Shown here in pieces: positions 55,903 to 64,000 of a stretch of 64,000 nucleotides of DNA; position 1 is the first letter of the stretch, and each line of letters opens with the position of its first letter. Below the pieces are notes generated by a model. The model searched no databases. It saw only the letters and a program-made list of their open reading frames with translations, and had not been told where the DNA came from. Source of the stretch: Tatumella sp. JGM91 (GTDB lineage: Bacteria; Pseudomonadota; Gammaproteobacteria; Enterobacterales; Enterobacteriaceae). The stretch lies in NCBI RefSeq assembly GCF_018257575.1, contig NZ_JAERJP010000004.1, positions 62,001 to 126,000 on the forward strand. Reading direction: 5' to 3'. The position numbers and the translations under genes were made by a program.

Positions 55903-56649
55903 ATGACTAAAAAACTGACGATGGCACTACTGATATCAGCACTGTTTTATGGTGCTGCTGCGGCGGCGGCAACCCCTGCCGGGGATGATGTCACCACCAA
56001 ACCAGACCTCTATTATCTGACCAATAGTCAGTCCATTGACAGCCTGGCACTACTGCCCCCGCCTCCGGCAATTGGCAGTATCGCTTTTCTGAATGATCAG
56101 GCGATGTACGAACAGGGGCGCTTATTACGTAACACCGACCGCGGCAAGCTGGCGGCCGAGGATGCTAACCTGAGCAGCGGCGGGGTGGCGAATGCATTTT
56201 CTGCGGCCTTCGGACGCGAAATTACGGCCAGAAATACGCCGCAACTGTATAAACTGCTGACCAACATGATCGAAGATGCCGGGGACCTGGCAACCCGCTC
56301 AGCAAAGCAGCATTATATGCGTATCCGTCCGTTTGCTTTCTACCAGGTGGCGACCTGTAATACCCGGCAACAGGATGAACTTTCGACCAACGGTTCTTAC
56401 CCCTCTGGTCATACGGCTATTGGCTGGGCCACGGCGCTGGTACTGGCCGAAATTAACCCGCAGCGGCAGAATGAAATCCTTAAGCGGGGTTATGAACTCG
56501 GGCAAAGCCGTGTCATTTGCGGCTATCACTGGCAGAGTGATGTTGATGCTGCACGGGTAGTGGCTTCAGGGGTGGTGGCGACTCTGCATACCTCTCCGGC
56601 CTTTAACGCCCAGCTGGCAAAAGCGAAAGCGGAATTTGCTGCACCTTAA
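55903..56649 (+). CDS. Class A non-specific acid phosphatase (PhoN/PhoC type)
   Basis: A 248-aa periplasmic phosphatase. Signal peptide about 1-23 (ending in an alanine run), then the complete PAP2-type signature: KQHYMRIRP (KX6RP), GSYPSGHT and [12 protein letters not shown] (SRX5HX3D). All catalytic Lys, Arg, His and Asp residues are present. It hydrolyses phosphomonoesters. The 55903 start follows CAGGA. An inverted GTTAAT / ATTAAC pair (55748-55753, 55765-55770) lies upstream. Confidence 0.92.
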   Translation: MTKKLTMALLISALFYGAAAAAATPAGDDVTTKPDLYYLTNSQSIDSLALLPPPPAIGSIAFLNDQAMYEQGRLLRNTDRGKLAAEDANLSSGGVANAFSAAFGREITARNTPQLYKLLTNMIEDAGDLATRSAKQHYMRIRPFAFYQVATCNTRQQDELSTNGSYPSGHTAIGWATALVLAEINPQRQNEILKRGYELGQSRVICGYHWQSDVDAARVVASGVVATLHTSPAFNAQLAKAKAEFAAP

Positions 56650-56672
56650 CCTGCCGTCATTATCTTCTCCCG

Positions 56673-56689
56673 ATTAATAAAATCTTAAT
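56673..56689 (+). promoter_or_regulatory. PmrA box upstream of the PmrR-like gene
   Basis: ATTAAT-N5-CTTAAT gives two direct half sites 11 bp apart, the layout bound by PmrA (YTTAAK-N5-YTTAAK). A possible -10, CATACT (56700-56705), follows. The site lies 45 bp before the small membrane protein gene and close to pmrAB. Confidence 0.65.
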
Positions 56690-56733
56690 GATTAACCTGC
56701 ATACTCTCCTGACAAACCAGACAGGAGAGTATG

Positions 56734-56838
56734 ATGAATAAAGTCGCGGCTATTTCTTTCGGTGAACTCAGTGCCACATTGCTCGGTCTGTGTGTGCTGG
56801 CAACCTTTCTGCTGGTCTGGTTCAGCAGTTTTCCGTAA
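56734..56838 (+). CDS. PmrR-like small membrane protein (34 aa)
   Basis: A 34-residue protein starting MNKVAAISFGELSATLL with one hydrophobic helix (about 14-30) ending LLVWFSSFP. It resembles E. coli PmrR (29 aa, ending YIWFATY), a PmrA-activated peptide that inhibits the lipid A kinase LpxT. AGGAG stands 6 nt before the second of two tandem ATGs, and a PmrA box lies upstream. Its last 17 bp overlap the 3' end of pmrB tail to tail. The assignment rests on size, hydrophobic pattern and context, not strong identity. Confidence 0.65.
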   Translation: MNKVAAISFGELSATLLGLCVLATFLLVWFSSFP

Positions 56839-57958
56839 CAATGTCCTGCTTTATGAAGCGTACCGCTGCCCGGCACCCCTGACGGTCGGTACGGTTAGTC
56901 AGACAAAATGTTGCATCATGCAGCTGACAGATCCGGCTGACAATACTGAGTCCCAGCCCAATCCCTCCGTAGCGGCTATCCATCCGCGTAAAGGCTTTGC
57001 TGAGCTCACCGGTTTTGCTTTCATCAATGCCGGGTCCCTGGTCTTCTACCGCCAGCTCAATATATTGCTTACCGTCGGTCGCGGTTAGCTGCTGAATACT
57101 CACCTGTAAGGTACTGTGTTCAGGGCTGTAACGGTGCGCGTTTTCTGTCAGGTTACGTACCACCAGCTGTAATAATGTCGGGTCGCCTTTGACGATAAAG
57201 TCTGCGCTGTCATCCGGCAAAATTAAGTGCTGGTGCCGCAGCTTGATCATGGTCAGCAAACTGTCACGCAGGGGACGGGTGACAGCGCTGACCAGTGGCA
57301 CCGGTTGCTGACTGCCAGCGGAAAATGACTGCCCAACCCGTGCCAGTTGCAGCAGCTGTGAAACACTGTCAGTCATCTGATCGAGACGATGGATCAGAGC
57401 CGACATATCAATGGGATGCTGTCTGGCAATTAATTCAAGATGCAACCGCAGCCCGGCCAGCGGGGTACGTAATTCATGGGCGACATCGGCAGTAAACAGC
57501 CGTTCTCGTTCGAGGGTGGTGGTTAAACGTTCGACCATCTGATTAATCGCGTGGATCACCCCGTCGATCTCGATAATTGCGCTCTGGTACTCCACCGGTT
57601 GCAGATTAAATTCGCTGCGTTTTTCGAGGTGATAGCGTAATTCTGACAGGGGATGCGTGATCCACTTCACCGCCTGCCAGCACAATATCAGGGCGACGGA
57701 AATCATGATCAGGCTGGGTAATGCCAGGCTGGCGACCGCTTCGTGGATCTCTTTTTCCACATGTCCCTGTTCATTACGTTGCTGCAATACAGCTCTGACC
57801 AGCAGATCTATCTGTTCTTTGCTCTCATGCCATAACCAGAGCACACTGATTAGCTGGCAAAACAGTAAAATCGCGCCGATAGTGATCAGCAACCGCCGGC
57901 GCAGGGTGGTTGTTTTCGGTAACCTGTTCAATATTTGCTGACCCTCTTCGACGGACAC
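56822..57958 (-). CDS. pmrB: Sensor histidine kinase PmrB (BasS)
   Basis: A 378-aa membrane kinase with two helices (about 22-43 and 78-97) around a short periplasmic loop. The loop holds two ExxE motifs, ESKE (45-48) and EIHE (70-73), the Fe(III)-sensing type in PmrB. A HAMP region follows, then the H-box with His161 (DVAHELRTP), the N-box NLTENAHRY and the G-boxes EDQGPGID and GGIGLGLSIV. The start is a GTG 1 nt after the pmrA stop; a TTG at 57931 would match E. coli BasS length better. Confidence 0.93.
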   Translation of the reverse strand: MSVEEGQQILNRLPKTTTLRRRLLITIGAILLFCQLISVLWLWHESKEQIDLLVRAVLQQRNEQGHVEKEIHEAVASLALPSLIMISVALILCWQAVKWITHPLSELRYHLEKRSEFNLQPVEYQSAIIEIDGVIHAINQMVERLTTTLERERLFTADVAHELRTPLAGLRLHLELIARQHPIDMSALIHRLDQMTDSVSQLLQLARVGQSFSAGSQQPVPLVSAVTRPLRDSLLTMIKLRHQHLILPDDSADFIVKGDPTLLQLVVRNLTENAHRYSPEHSTLQVSIQQLTATDGKQYIELAVEDQGPGIDESKTGELSKAFTRMDSRYGGIGLGLSIVSRICQLHDATFCLTNRTDRQGCRAAVRFIKQDIVTENC

Positions 57959-57959
57959 T

Positions 57960-58616
57960 TTATTTCAGCAGAGCGTACCCAAATCCCCGCACGGTGCGGA
58001 TACGGGTTTTACCTATTTTTTCACGCAGGTTATGGATGTGAACTTCAAGGGTATTGGTTGAAGGTTCATTATTCCAGTTATAAATATCGTTGTATAAAAT
58101 CTCACGGTGAACCGGGCTGCCGGCTTTCATCATCAGCCGGGCCAGCAAGGCATACTCTTTCGGCGTCAGATCCAGCAATTCGCCGCTGCGGAACACCTGA
58201 CGATGGGCGGTATCCAGCGACAAATCCTCAACCGTCAGCAGATTGGCGCTCTGGTTATTGTGGCGGCGGATTAAGGCCCGTATCCGCGCATTCAGTTCTT
58301 CCAGAGCGAAAGGTTTGATCAGGTAATCGTCGGCCCCGCTGTCGAGGCCGATAATCCGGTCGCTCAGGGTATCTCTGGCGGTCAGTATCAATACCGGTAA
58401 AGCCATTTTCTGACGACGTAAACGTAACAGCAGGTGTATTCCATCCTCATCCGGCAGACCAAGATCGAGGATCACCAGACTGTATTGGGTAGCTTTAAGA
58501 CAGTTTTCTGCTTCCCGTGCACTGCTGACACCATCGCAGGTGTAGCCTTCATCGTGCATAGCGATTATCAGACCCTGCAGTAACAGGGCATCATCTTCAA
58601 CAATTAATATCTTCAT
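57960..58616 (-). CDS. pmrA: Response regulator PmrA (BasR)
   Basis: A 218-aa OmpR-type regulator. The receiver has acidic pocket EDD and phosphoacceptor Asp51 ([10 protein letters not shown]), with TAR and KPFALEEL as switch residues. The winged-helix effector has [32 protein letters not shown] nearly as in E. coli BasR. It activates lipid A modification genes in high Fe(III) or mild acid. The 58616 ATG has GGAG upstream. No eptA lies upstream, unlike the E. coli eptA-basRS operon. Confidence 0.95.
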   Translation of the reverse strand: MKILIVEDDALLLQGLIIAMHDEGYTCDGVSSAREAENCLKATQYSLVILDLGLPDEDGIHLLLRLRRQKMALPVLILTARDTLSDRIIGLDSGADDYLIKPFALEELNARIRALIRRHNNQSANLLTVEDLSLDTAHRQVFRSGELLDLTPKEYALLARLMMKAGSPVHREILYNDIYNWNNEPSTNTLEVHIHNLREKIGKTRIRTVRGFGYALLK

Positions 58617-58993
58617 CTGGTACTCCGGCAAGACAGTTACAGTTTATCTGTCTGATAACAGTGGTGACGGCCACTGGTCATAACCCCGCGGGCCAGACAA
58701 CAGGCAGTGGCGGGGGAACGATTTTTCTGGTGTATTGTTAGCTGCGATTACTGGCCGCAGGTACCACCGCCGGTAATATAAGCAGTGATGTCATAAGCAA
58801 TATAAGTATATCGGTACAGTAATACCGGCGGGCTATTATGCGGCGAAAAGCTTAGGATAACCTTAAATTACTTAATCCTGTGACGCGGGCTGCTGGCTTA
58901 ACGGCATGATTTTTCATGAGACAGCCGGTCTGACGTATTAAGTAACTTAAGATACGCTGGCAGGCCGGCGGCGGTCACACTACCGGAGGAACG
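58617..58993. other. Region between pmrA and vsr with an AT-rich inverted repeat
   Basis: Within about 375 bp, CTTAAATTACTTAAT (58862-58876) is repeated in inverse as ATTAAGTAACTTAAG (58937-58951) with one mismatch. Each arm holds two TTAA cores 9 bp apart, so it is not a standard PmrA box (11 bp). The 60 bp between include ATGAT/ATCAT-like symmetry. No gene is seen. Confidence 0.55.
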
Positions 58994-59467
58994 ATGGCTG
59001 ATGTACATGATGAGCCGACCCGCAGTAAAAATATGCGGGCCATCAGGGACCGTGACACGTCCCTGGAAAAACGAATACTGTGGTTATTGCAGTCACTGAA
59101 TATCCCGGCATCTCAGCAGGTACGGGAACTACCCGGCCGGCCCGATTTTGTCCTGCAGGACAGTAGCAAAATTATTTTTACCCACGGTTGCTTCTGGCAT
59201 CGTCACTCCTGTCATTTATATAAACCTCCGGCAACCCGCCGTACTTTCTGGCAACAGAAAATTGACCGGAATGCTGAACGGGATGAGCAAATTCTCGAAA
59301 AGCTGCAGGCGGCTGGCTGGAATGTGTTGATTATCTGGGAATGTGCCCTGAAAGGAAAATACCGTCTGACGGAGAAGCAACTAACAGAACGGGTCGAAGA
59401 GTGGGTCTGTACGGCGCAGGATTCGGCAGAAATCAGCCAGTCAGGGTTACGTCTGTTGTCAAAGTAA
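58994..59467 (+). CDS. vsr: Very short patch repair endonuclease Vsr
   Basis: A 157-aa T:G mismatch endonuclease (E. coli Vsr 156 aa) that nicks at deaminated 5-methylcytosine in Dcm-type contexts. Catalytic Asp is in LPGRPDFVL, with FTHGCFWHRHSCHLYKPPATR containing the zinc and active-site His/Cys residues. TRSKNMRAI at the N-terminus is conserved. RBS GGAGGA precedes the ATG. Unusually, no cytosine methyltransferase gene adjoins it. Confidence 0.95.
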   Translation: MADVHDEPTRSKNMRAIRDRDTSLEKRILWLLQSLNIPASQQVRELPGRPDFVLQDSSKIIFTHGCFWHRHSCHLYKPPATRRTFWQQKIDRNAERDEQILEKLQAAGWNVLIIWECALKGKYRLTEKQLTERVEEWVCTAQDSAEISQSGLRLLSK

Positions 59468-59501
59468 CCCTCCGGTAGCGCAGGGGCGGTTTCCCGGAGG
59501 G
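59468..59501. terminator. Hairpin between vsr and katA
   Basis: Stem CCCTCCGG / CCGGAGGG with an 18-nt loop directly after the vsr stop, between convergent genes. There is no strong T-run in either direction, so terminator strength is uncertain. Confidence 0.4.
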
Positions 59502-59508
59502 CTGAGTG

Positions 59509-60981
59509 TTATTTCGCTGCCTGGCGGGCAGTGGTGACTTTCTCTGCTATCCGGTCACCGATTTTACGGTCGATATTTCGCCAGTAGTCAAATGCCCGTG
59601 ATAATACCGGTTCTTCAACCCCGTTCAGCAGATGCCCGCTGACATTATCCACCAGCCGTTGCCGTGCCGCATCATCCATCACCTGACAGACCAGCGTATT
59701 CGCCTGACTGAAATCATCATCCTCAGCATGAAGCGCATAGGGCTGGCGCACCATATCACCGCTGCTGTGCCAGGCAGAATCGGTCGGATATTGTTTGCCA
59801 TCGGCCTGCGGGCCTGCTTTGGAGTTTGGCGCATACACCGGGTCACTGACCGGTGTCATACGCATAGCGCCATCTTTACTGTAGCTGTTCACCGGTGAGT
59901 GAGGGGCGTTAACGGGGATCTGTTTATAGTTGACCCCCAGCCGTGCACGGTGGGCATCGGCATAGGCAAAGACGCGGCCGAGTAACATTTTATCCGGACT
60001 TAAGCCGATGCCTGGCACCAGGTTGTTAGGTTCAAATGCGGCCTGTTCAATCTGGGCATGGTTATCCGTCGGGTTACGGTCGAGGGTCAGTTTACCGACT
60101 TCGATTAATGGATAATCCTGATGCGGCCAGACTTTGGTCAGGTCAAACGGGTTAAACCGGTAGTGCTCTGCGTCGGCAAACGGCATAATTTGCATATACA
60201 GGGTCCATTGGGGAAAGTCGCCCTGTTTAATGGCGTTAAACAGATCCCGCACATGGAAATCCCCGTCAGCCCCGGCCAGCTGGTCGGCCTGCTGTTGGGT
60301 CAGACATTCAACACCCTGATCGGTTTTAAAATGGTATTTAACCCAGAATTTCTCCCCGGCAGCATTGACCCACATATAAGTATGGCTGGAATAACCGTTC
60401 ATATGGCGCCAGCTTTTCGGGATACCACGGTCACCCATCAGCCATGCCAGCTGGTGTGAGGACTCGGGGGATAAGGTCCAGAAATCCCACTGCATTTCAT
60501 TATCACGCAGGTTATTATCAGCGCGGCGTTTCTGCGAGCGGATAAAATGCTGGAACTTCATCGGGTCACGGATAAAAAATACCGGGGTATTATTGCCGAC
60601 CAAATCATAGTTACCTTCGGTGGTGTAAAACTTTATCGCAAATCCGCGCGGATCCCGCCAGGTATCAGGACTGCCGCGTTCTCCGGCCACGGTCGAAAAC
60701 CGCATCACAACCTCTGTTTTTACCCCCGGCTGGAACAGGGATGCACGGGTATACCGGCTCACGTCTCCCGTCACCCGGAAATGGCCGAAAGCGCCGCTGC
60801 CTTTGGCATGGGGCTGACGTTCTGCAATTCGCTCCCGGTTAAAATTAGCCATTTGTTCGATAAGATAATGGTCATGCAATACCAGCGGACCATCGGCACC
60901 GACCGACAGAGAGTGTTCGTCGCTGGCAACCGGGATGCCGGCATCGGTCGTCGTTATTTTTGGTTTCTGATCATTGCTCAT
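59509..60981 (-). CDS. katA: Monofunctional heme catalase (KatA type)
   Basis: A 490-aa small-subunit, clade 3-type catalase that dismutates hydrogen peroxide. The distal His is in [16 protein letters not shown], the Asn in [13 protein letters not shown], and the heme-ligand Tyr in [22 protein letters not shown] and the NADPH-region residues are seen. E. coli lacks a katA of this type, so it is accessory relative to E. coli. The 60981 ATG (MSNDQKPK) has GGAG upstream; the longer frame is rejected. Confidence 0.93.
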   Translation of the reverse strand: MSNDQKPKITTTDAGIPVASDEHSLSVGADGPLVLHDHYLIEQMANFNRERIAERQPHAKGSGAFGHFRVTGDVSRYTRASLFQPGVKTEVVMRFSTVAGERGSPDTWRDPRGFAIKFYTTEGNYDLVGNNTPVFFIRDPMKFQHFIRSQKRRADNNLRDNEMQWDFWTLSPESSHQLAWLMGDRGIPKSWRHMNGYSSHTYMWVNAAGEKFWVKYHFKTDQGVECLTQQQADQLAGADGDFHVRDLFNAIKQGDFPQWTLYMQIMPFADAEHYRFNPFDLTKVWPHQDYPLIEVGKLTLDRNPTDNHAQIEQAAFEPNNLVPGIGLSPDKMLLGRVFAYADAHRARLGVNYKQIPVNAPHSPVNSYSKDGAMRMTPVSDPVYAPNSKAGPQADGKQYPTDSAWHSSGDMVRQPYALHAEDDDFSQANTLVCQVMDDAARQRLVDNVSGHLLNGVEEPVLSRAFDYWRNIDRKIGDRIAEKVTTARQAAK

Positions 60982-61223
60982 GCTTCTTCTCCATGTGAAA
61001 AACAGGGTTAATGCGCACCCGCTAAGCATAGTCGAAACCTGACCATTGAGGGGCTCCGTCCCGCAAAATAATCGACCAGCGGGATTCCCCTGAGACAGAA
61101 ACCGCTGAACGTTATCAGTACTGCGGCAAAATTTATCATTTTCTGTACGTTGGATTGATGCGGGTAATACGTTATTCTCGCGGGCTAATAATCACCTGAG
61201 TAAATAATCCCGGAGTTTTGCTT

Positions 61224-62462
61224 ATGGTCTCTTCCGGCGGAGAGTCTTCATCGCGTGTTTTTCATCATCCTGGCTTCAGGGCCTATGTTGCCGCACAAAC
61301 CTGTTCTTCTCTGAGTTTTCAGATTGTCTCCCTGGCGGTCAGCTGGCAATTGTATACCATGACCCACAGCACTTTTATGCTGGGGATGATCGGCCTGATG
61401 CAGTTTATACCCTCGGTAGTGCTGGCATTACCGGCGGGCCATCTGGCGGACCAGTATAATCGCAAGACCCTGATTATCGGTGGTCAGAGTATCGAGTTTC
61501 TGGCGGTTATCGGGCTGGCGGTTTTACCCTTTATCGGTACCGGCAGTCCGGTAATCTTACTGGCGCTGGTATGCCTGTTTTCGCTGGCCCGCGCTTTTGA
61601 GGGACCGTCAATGACCTCTCTGTTACCGGCGCTGCTGCCCGCGGGGCTGCTATCAAAAGGGATGGCGACTAACCAGGTGTTCCGCGAGGCGATGGTAATT
61701 GCCGGACCGATGGCTGGCGGGTTGCTGTATGTCGTTGCGCCGCAGGTGGCCTACGGAACGGCGGCGATCGCCTATCTGGCCTCGCTGGTGGTGATGACCA
61801 CCCTGAAATATGAACGTGAAGTGGTTAAACCACTGCCGATGACCTTCAAAAATTTGTTTGCCGGGCTCGACTTTATTGTTAAACGCAAGGATGTGCTGGG
61901 CGTTATTTCACTGGATCTGTTTGCGGTGTTACTGGGCGGAGTTACCGCCCTGTTACCGGTTTTTGCCAATGATGTCTTGCATACAGGGGCCTGGGGGCTG
62001 GGAGCACTGCGGGCTGCACCGTCGGTCGGGGCATTGATTACCGGCATCTGGATCAGCCGCAACAGCTTTCATAAACATACAGGTATGATTATGTTTGGTT
62101 GTGTTGCCGGTTTCGGGGTGGCGACGCTGGTTTTTGCCCTGTCAGATAACATTATCCTGTCACTGTTGGCGCTGGTGGTATTGGGCGGTTTTGATATGGT
62201 CAGTATGGTGATCCGTGGTGCGATGGTGCAGCTGGATACTCCTGATGATATGCGCGGCCGGGTTAACGCAGTGAACTCTGTGTTTATTAATACCTCGAAT
62301 CAGCTGGGTGAATTTGAAACAGGTTTGCTGGCCAGCGCTATCGGCACAGTTCCGGCGTCGGTGGCCGGTGGTATTGGTACCCTTGTGGTGGCGGGTCTGT
62401 GGATGGTGATGTTTCCGCATCTGCGGCGGCGGCAAAAACTGGCACAGGGATCTGAGGTCTGA
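61224..62462 (+). CDS. MFS transporter, EntS/MFS_3-like
   Basis: A 412-aa inner-membrane major facilitator with about 12 helices. The loop 2-3 motif appears as GHLADQYNRKTLI, and the loop 8-9 region has GAMVQLDTPDDMRGRVNAVNSVF, characteristic of the MFS_3 group that includes the enterobactin exporter EntS. No siderophore genes are near, so the substrate is unknown. The ATG at 61224 follows GGAG at 8-nt spacing; an upstream TTG at 61218 is less likely. Confidence 0.88.
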   Translation: MVSSGGESSSRVFHHPGFRAYVAAQTCSSLSFQIVSLAVSWQLYTMTHSTFMLGMIGLMQFIPSVVLALPAGHLADQYNRKTLIIGGQSIEFLAVIGLAVLPFIGTGSPVILLALVCLFSLARAFEGPSMTSLLPALLPAGLLSKGMATNQVFREAMVIAGPMAGGLLYVVAPQVAYGTAAIAYLASLVVMTTLKYEREVVKPLPMTFKNLFAGLDFIVKRKDVLGVISLDLFAVLLGGVTALLPVFANDVLHTGAWGLGALRAAPSVGALITGIWISRNSFHKHTGMIMFGCVAGFGVATLVFALSDNIILSLLALVVLGGFDMVSMVIRGAMVQLDTPDDMRGRVNAVNSVFINTSNQLGEFETGLLASAIGTVPASVAGGIGTLVVAGLWMVMFPHLRRRQKLAQGSEV

Positions 62463-62481
62463 GCCGAATATGGCGGGATAA

Positions 62482-62515
62482 AAAAATCCGCCGGCTCAGA
62501 GAGGGGCGGATTTTT
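62482..62515. terminator. Bidirectional terminator between the MFS gene and mqo
   Basis: Perfect 11-bp stem AAAAATCCGCC / GGCGGATTTTT with a 12-nt loop; T-runs exist on both strands. Confidence 0.9.
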
Positions 62516-62528
62516 CAGTAGTAGCCGA

Positions 62529-64000
62529 TTACAGGGCCATATCCTGCTGCGGAGTTGCCTGCCGGGCAGGGGTATTCTCTGCCGGGCTTGCTACTGACGG
62601 GGCCGCGATGCGCGGTGGTTTGGTCAGTTGCAGGCTGGCGGCGGTATCATCCCAGACCTGCTGGGTAAGGGCGACATTGCCGTTAATTTTCTGACCGTAG
62701 GTCGGGACGATACTACGGATTTTCTGTTGCCATTCAGGTGTCTGTACCTTATCCGCGAATAGTTTTTCGATCACATTCAGCGTAATAGGGGCGGCAGTGG
62801 AAGCACCCGGCGAAGCACCCAGTAAGGCTGCGATGGTTTTTTGCTGGTCGGTAACAATTTCGGTACCCAGTTTCAGCACACCGCCTTTCTGTGGATCTTT
62901 CTTCACGATCTGTACCCGTTGTCCGGCCTGCCACAGACGCCAGTCAGACTTTTTAGCATCAGGGTAGTATTCCTGCAGGGCAGCAAAACGATCGTCATCT
63001 GACAGCATAACCTGACCAATCAGGTATTTCACCAGGTCGAAGTTATCAATCCCCACATGGGCCATAGGTAAGATATTGCTGGTTGTGGTGGCGCTTAGCA
63101 GATCAAACAACGAACCATTTTTCAGGTATTTGGTCGAGAAGGTGGCAAACGGACCAAACAACACCACTTTTTTACCGTCGAGATTACGGATATCAATATG
63201 GGGAACCGACATCGGCGGTGCACCGACAGAGGCCTGACCATACACCTTCACTGAATGACGTTCAGTCACTTCCGGATTTTCTGTGACCAGGAATGAACCA
63301 CCGACCGGGAACCCGCCGTAGTTATCTGCTTCCGGAATACCGCTTTCCTGCAGTAATTTCAGGGCTGCGCCGCCGGCACCGATAAACACATATCTGGCAT
63401 CAATCTCATGTTCGGTATTGTCTTTCAGGTTTTTTACCGTCACATGCCAGCTGTTATCCGGATTGCGTTTAAACGCGGTCACTTCTGTGGATAGCTCAAG
63501 GCTGAAGTCAGGTTTAGATTGCAGACTGCTTACCAGCTGACGGGTAATTTCGCCATAGTTGACATCAGTCCCCAGCGGAGTCCAGGTGGCTGCAACTTTT
63601 TGTGCCGGATCACGGCCTTCAATCACCAGCGGTGCCCATTGCTTGATTTGGTTCTGGTCGACAGAAAACTGCATTCCCTGGAACAGGGTTGTGTTTTGCA
63701 GTGCCTGATAGCGTTTAGTCAGGTAATCAACATTGCTATTACCCCAGACAAAACTCATATGTGGTGCGCTGTTAATAAAGGAATGAGGATCTTTCAGTAC
63801 GCCCTGTTTAACCAGGGATGACCAGTACTGACGGGAAATCATAAAGGACTCGTTAATCTCAATCGCTTTACTGATATCAATCGAACCATCAGCACGCTGC
63901 GGAGTATAGTTAAGCTCCATATTGGCAGAGTGTCCGGTTCCGGCATTATTCCAGCCATTGGACGACTCTTCAGCCACGCCGTCCAGCCTTTCAACCATAA
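62529..64000 (-). CDS. mqo: Malate:quinone oxidoreductase, 5' end outside the window
   Basis: About 490 residues of the FAD enzyme that oxidises malate to oxaloacetate and reduces the quinone pool. The missing N-terminus (about 60 residues by comparison with 548-aa E. coli Mqo) would hold the export/anchor segment and the GxGxxG FAD motif. Visible are [43 protein letters not shown] and [15 protein letters not shown]. The C-terminal tail is Pro/Ala-rich and ends QQDMAL. The gene runs off the right edge. Confidence 0.95.
   Translation of the reverse strand, partial: MVERLDGVAEESSNGWNNAGTGHSANMELNYTPQRADGSIDISKAIEINESFMISRQYWSSLVKQGVLKDPHSFINSAPHMSFVWGNSNVDYLTKRYQALQNTTLFQGMQFSVDQNQIKQWAPLVIEGRDPAQKVAATWTPLGTDVNYGEITRQLVSSLQSKPDFSLELSTEVTAFKRNPDNSWHVTVKNLKDNTEHEIDARYVFIGAGGAALKLLQESGIPEADNYGGFPVGGSFLVTENPEVTERHSVKVYGQASVGAPPMSVPHIDIRNLDGKKVVLFGPFATFSTKYLKNGSLFDLLSATTTSNILPMAHVGIDNFDLVKYLIGQVMLSDDDRFAALQEYYPDAKKSDWRLWQAGQRVQIVKKDPQKGGVLKLGTEIVTDQQKTIAALLGASPGASTAAPITLNVIEKLFADKVQTPEWQQKIRSIVPTYGQKINGNVALTQQVWDDTAASLQLTKPPRIAAPSVASPAENTPARQATPQQDMAL

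Noticed and set aside
1-64000. tRNA, rRNA, CRISPR array, insertion sequence or prophage
   Set aside because: Looked for across the window by reading gaps and repeats; none was recognised. A tRNA or repeat scan would be needed to exclude small ones fully.

Overview
The window reads as chromosome from an enterobacterium, most likely an Erwiniaceae-type genus (Tatumella, Erwinia or Pantoea-like). The first 29 kb follows, gene for gene, the E. coli purR-to-tus segment: purR, ynhF, mepH, grxD, rnt, gloA, nemA, ydhL, ydhKJI, slyA, slyB, anmK, pdxH, tyrS, pdxY, dtpA, nth, rsxEGDCBA, add, ydgA, fumC, tus. Several E. coli neighbours (sodB, nemR, sodC, mliC, gstA) are not seen here. The genus is an inference from gene content; no rRNA or tRNA gene was found. 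A Ter replication-fork trap next to tus places the window in the terminus region.

Region by region. 0-9 kb: redox, RNA-processing and detoxification genes (grxD, rnt, gloA, nemA), then the YdhIJK efflux operon facing slyA, which carries a perfect SlyA operator. 9-14 kb: slyB, anmK, and vitamin B6 genes pdxH and pdxY around tyrS. 14-14.5 kb: a decayed divergent SDR/LysR pair. 14.5-22.8 kb: dtpA, nth and the rsx electron-transport operon, whose RsxC tail contains three 120-bp tandem repeats. 23-29 kb: add, an unrecognised 82-aa gene, ydgA, fumC, tus and Ter.

29-39 kb is accessory: a ROK kinase, an Rrf2 regulator, a MarA/SoxS-like regulator, an exported barnase-like RNase with a coupled barstar-like inhibitor, srfA-srfB without srfC, a BenE transporter, and an AbrB-family membrane protein preceded by a tightly coupled 42-codon ORF.

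39-49 kb is a PQQ block. The TonB receptor PqqU (YncD-like) faces a dehydrogenase, an M19 dipeptidase and the complete pqqABCDEF operon. The cell therefore appears able both to make PQQ and to take it up. The quinone-linked D-lactate dehydrogenase Dld follows, and malate:quinone oxidoreductase Mqo lies at the right edge.

51-64 kb holds nfsB, a TRIC-type channel, yddG, a GST and an envelope cluster: Kdo hydroxylase KdoO, a class A acid phosphatase, a PmrR-like small membrane protein behind a PmrA box, and PmrB/PmrA. After it come a solitary vsr, a catalase, an MFS exporter and the 3' part of mqo. No prophage, insertion sequence or CRISPR array was recognised.
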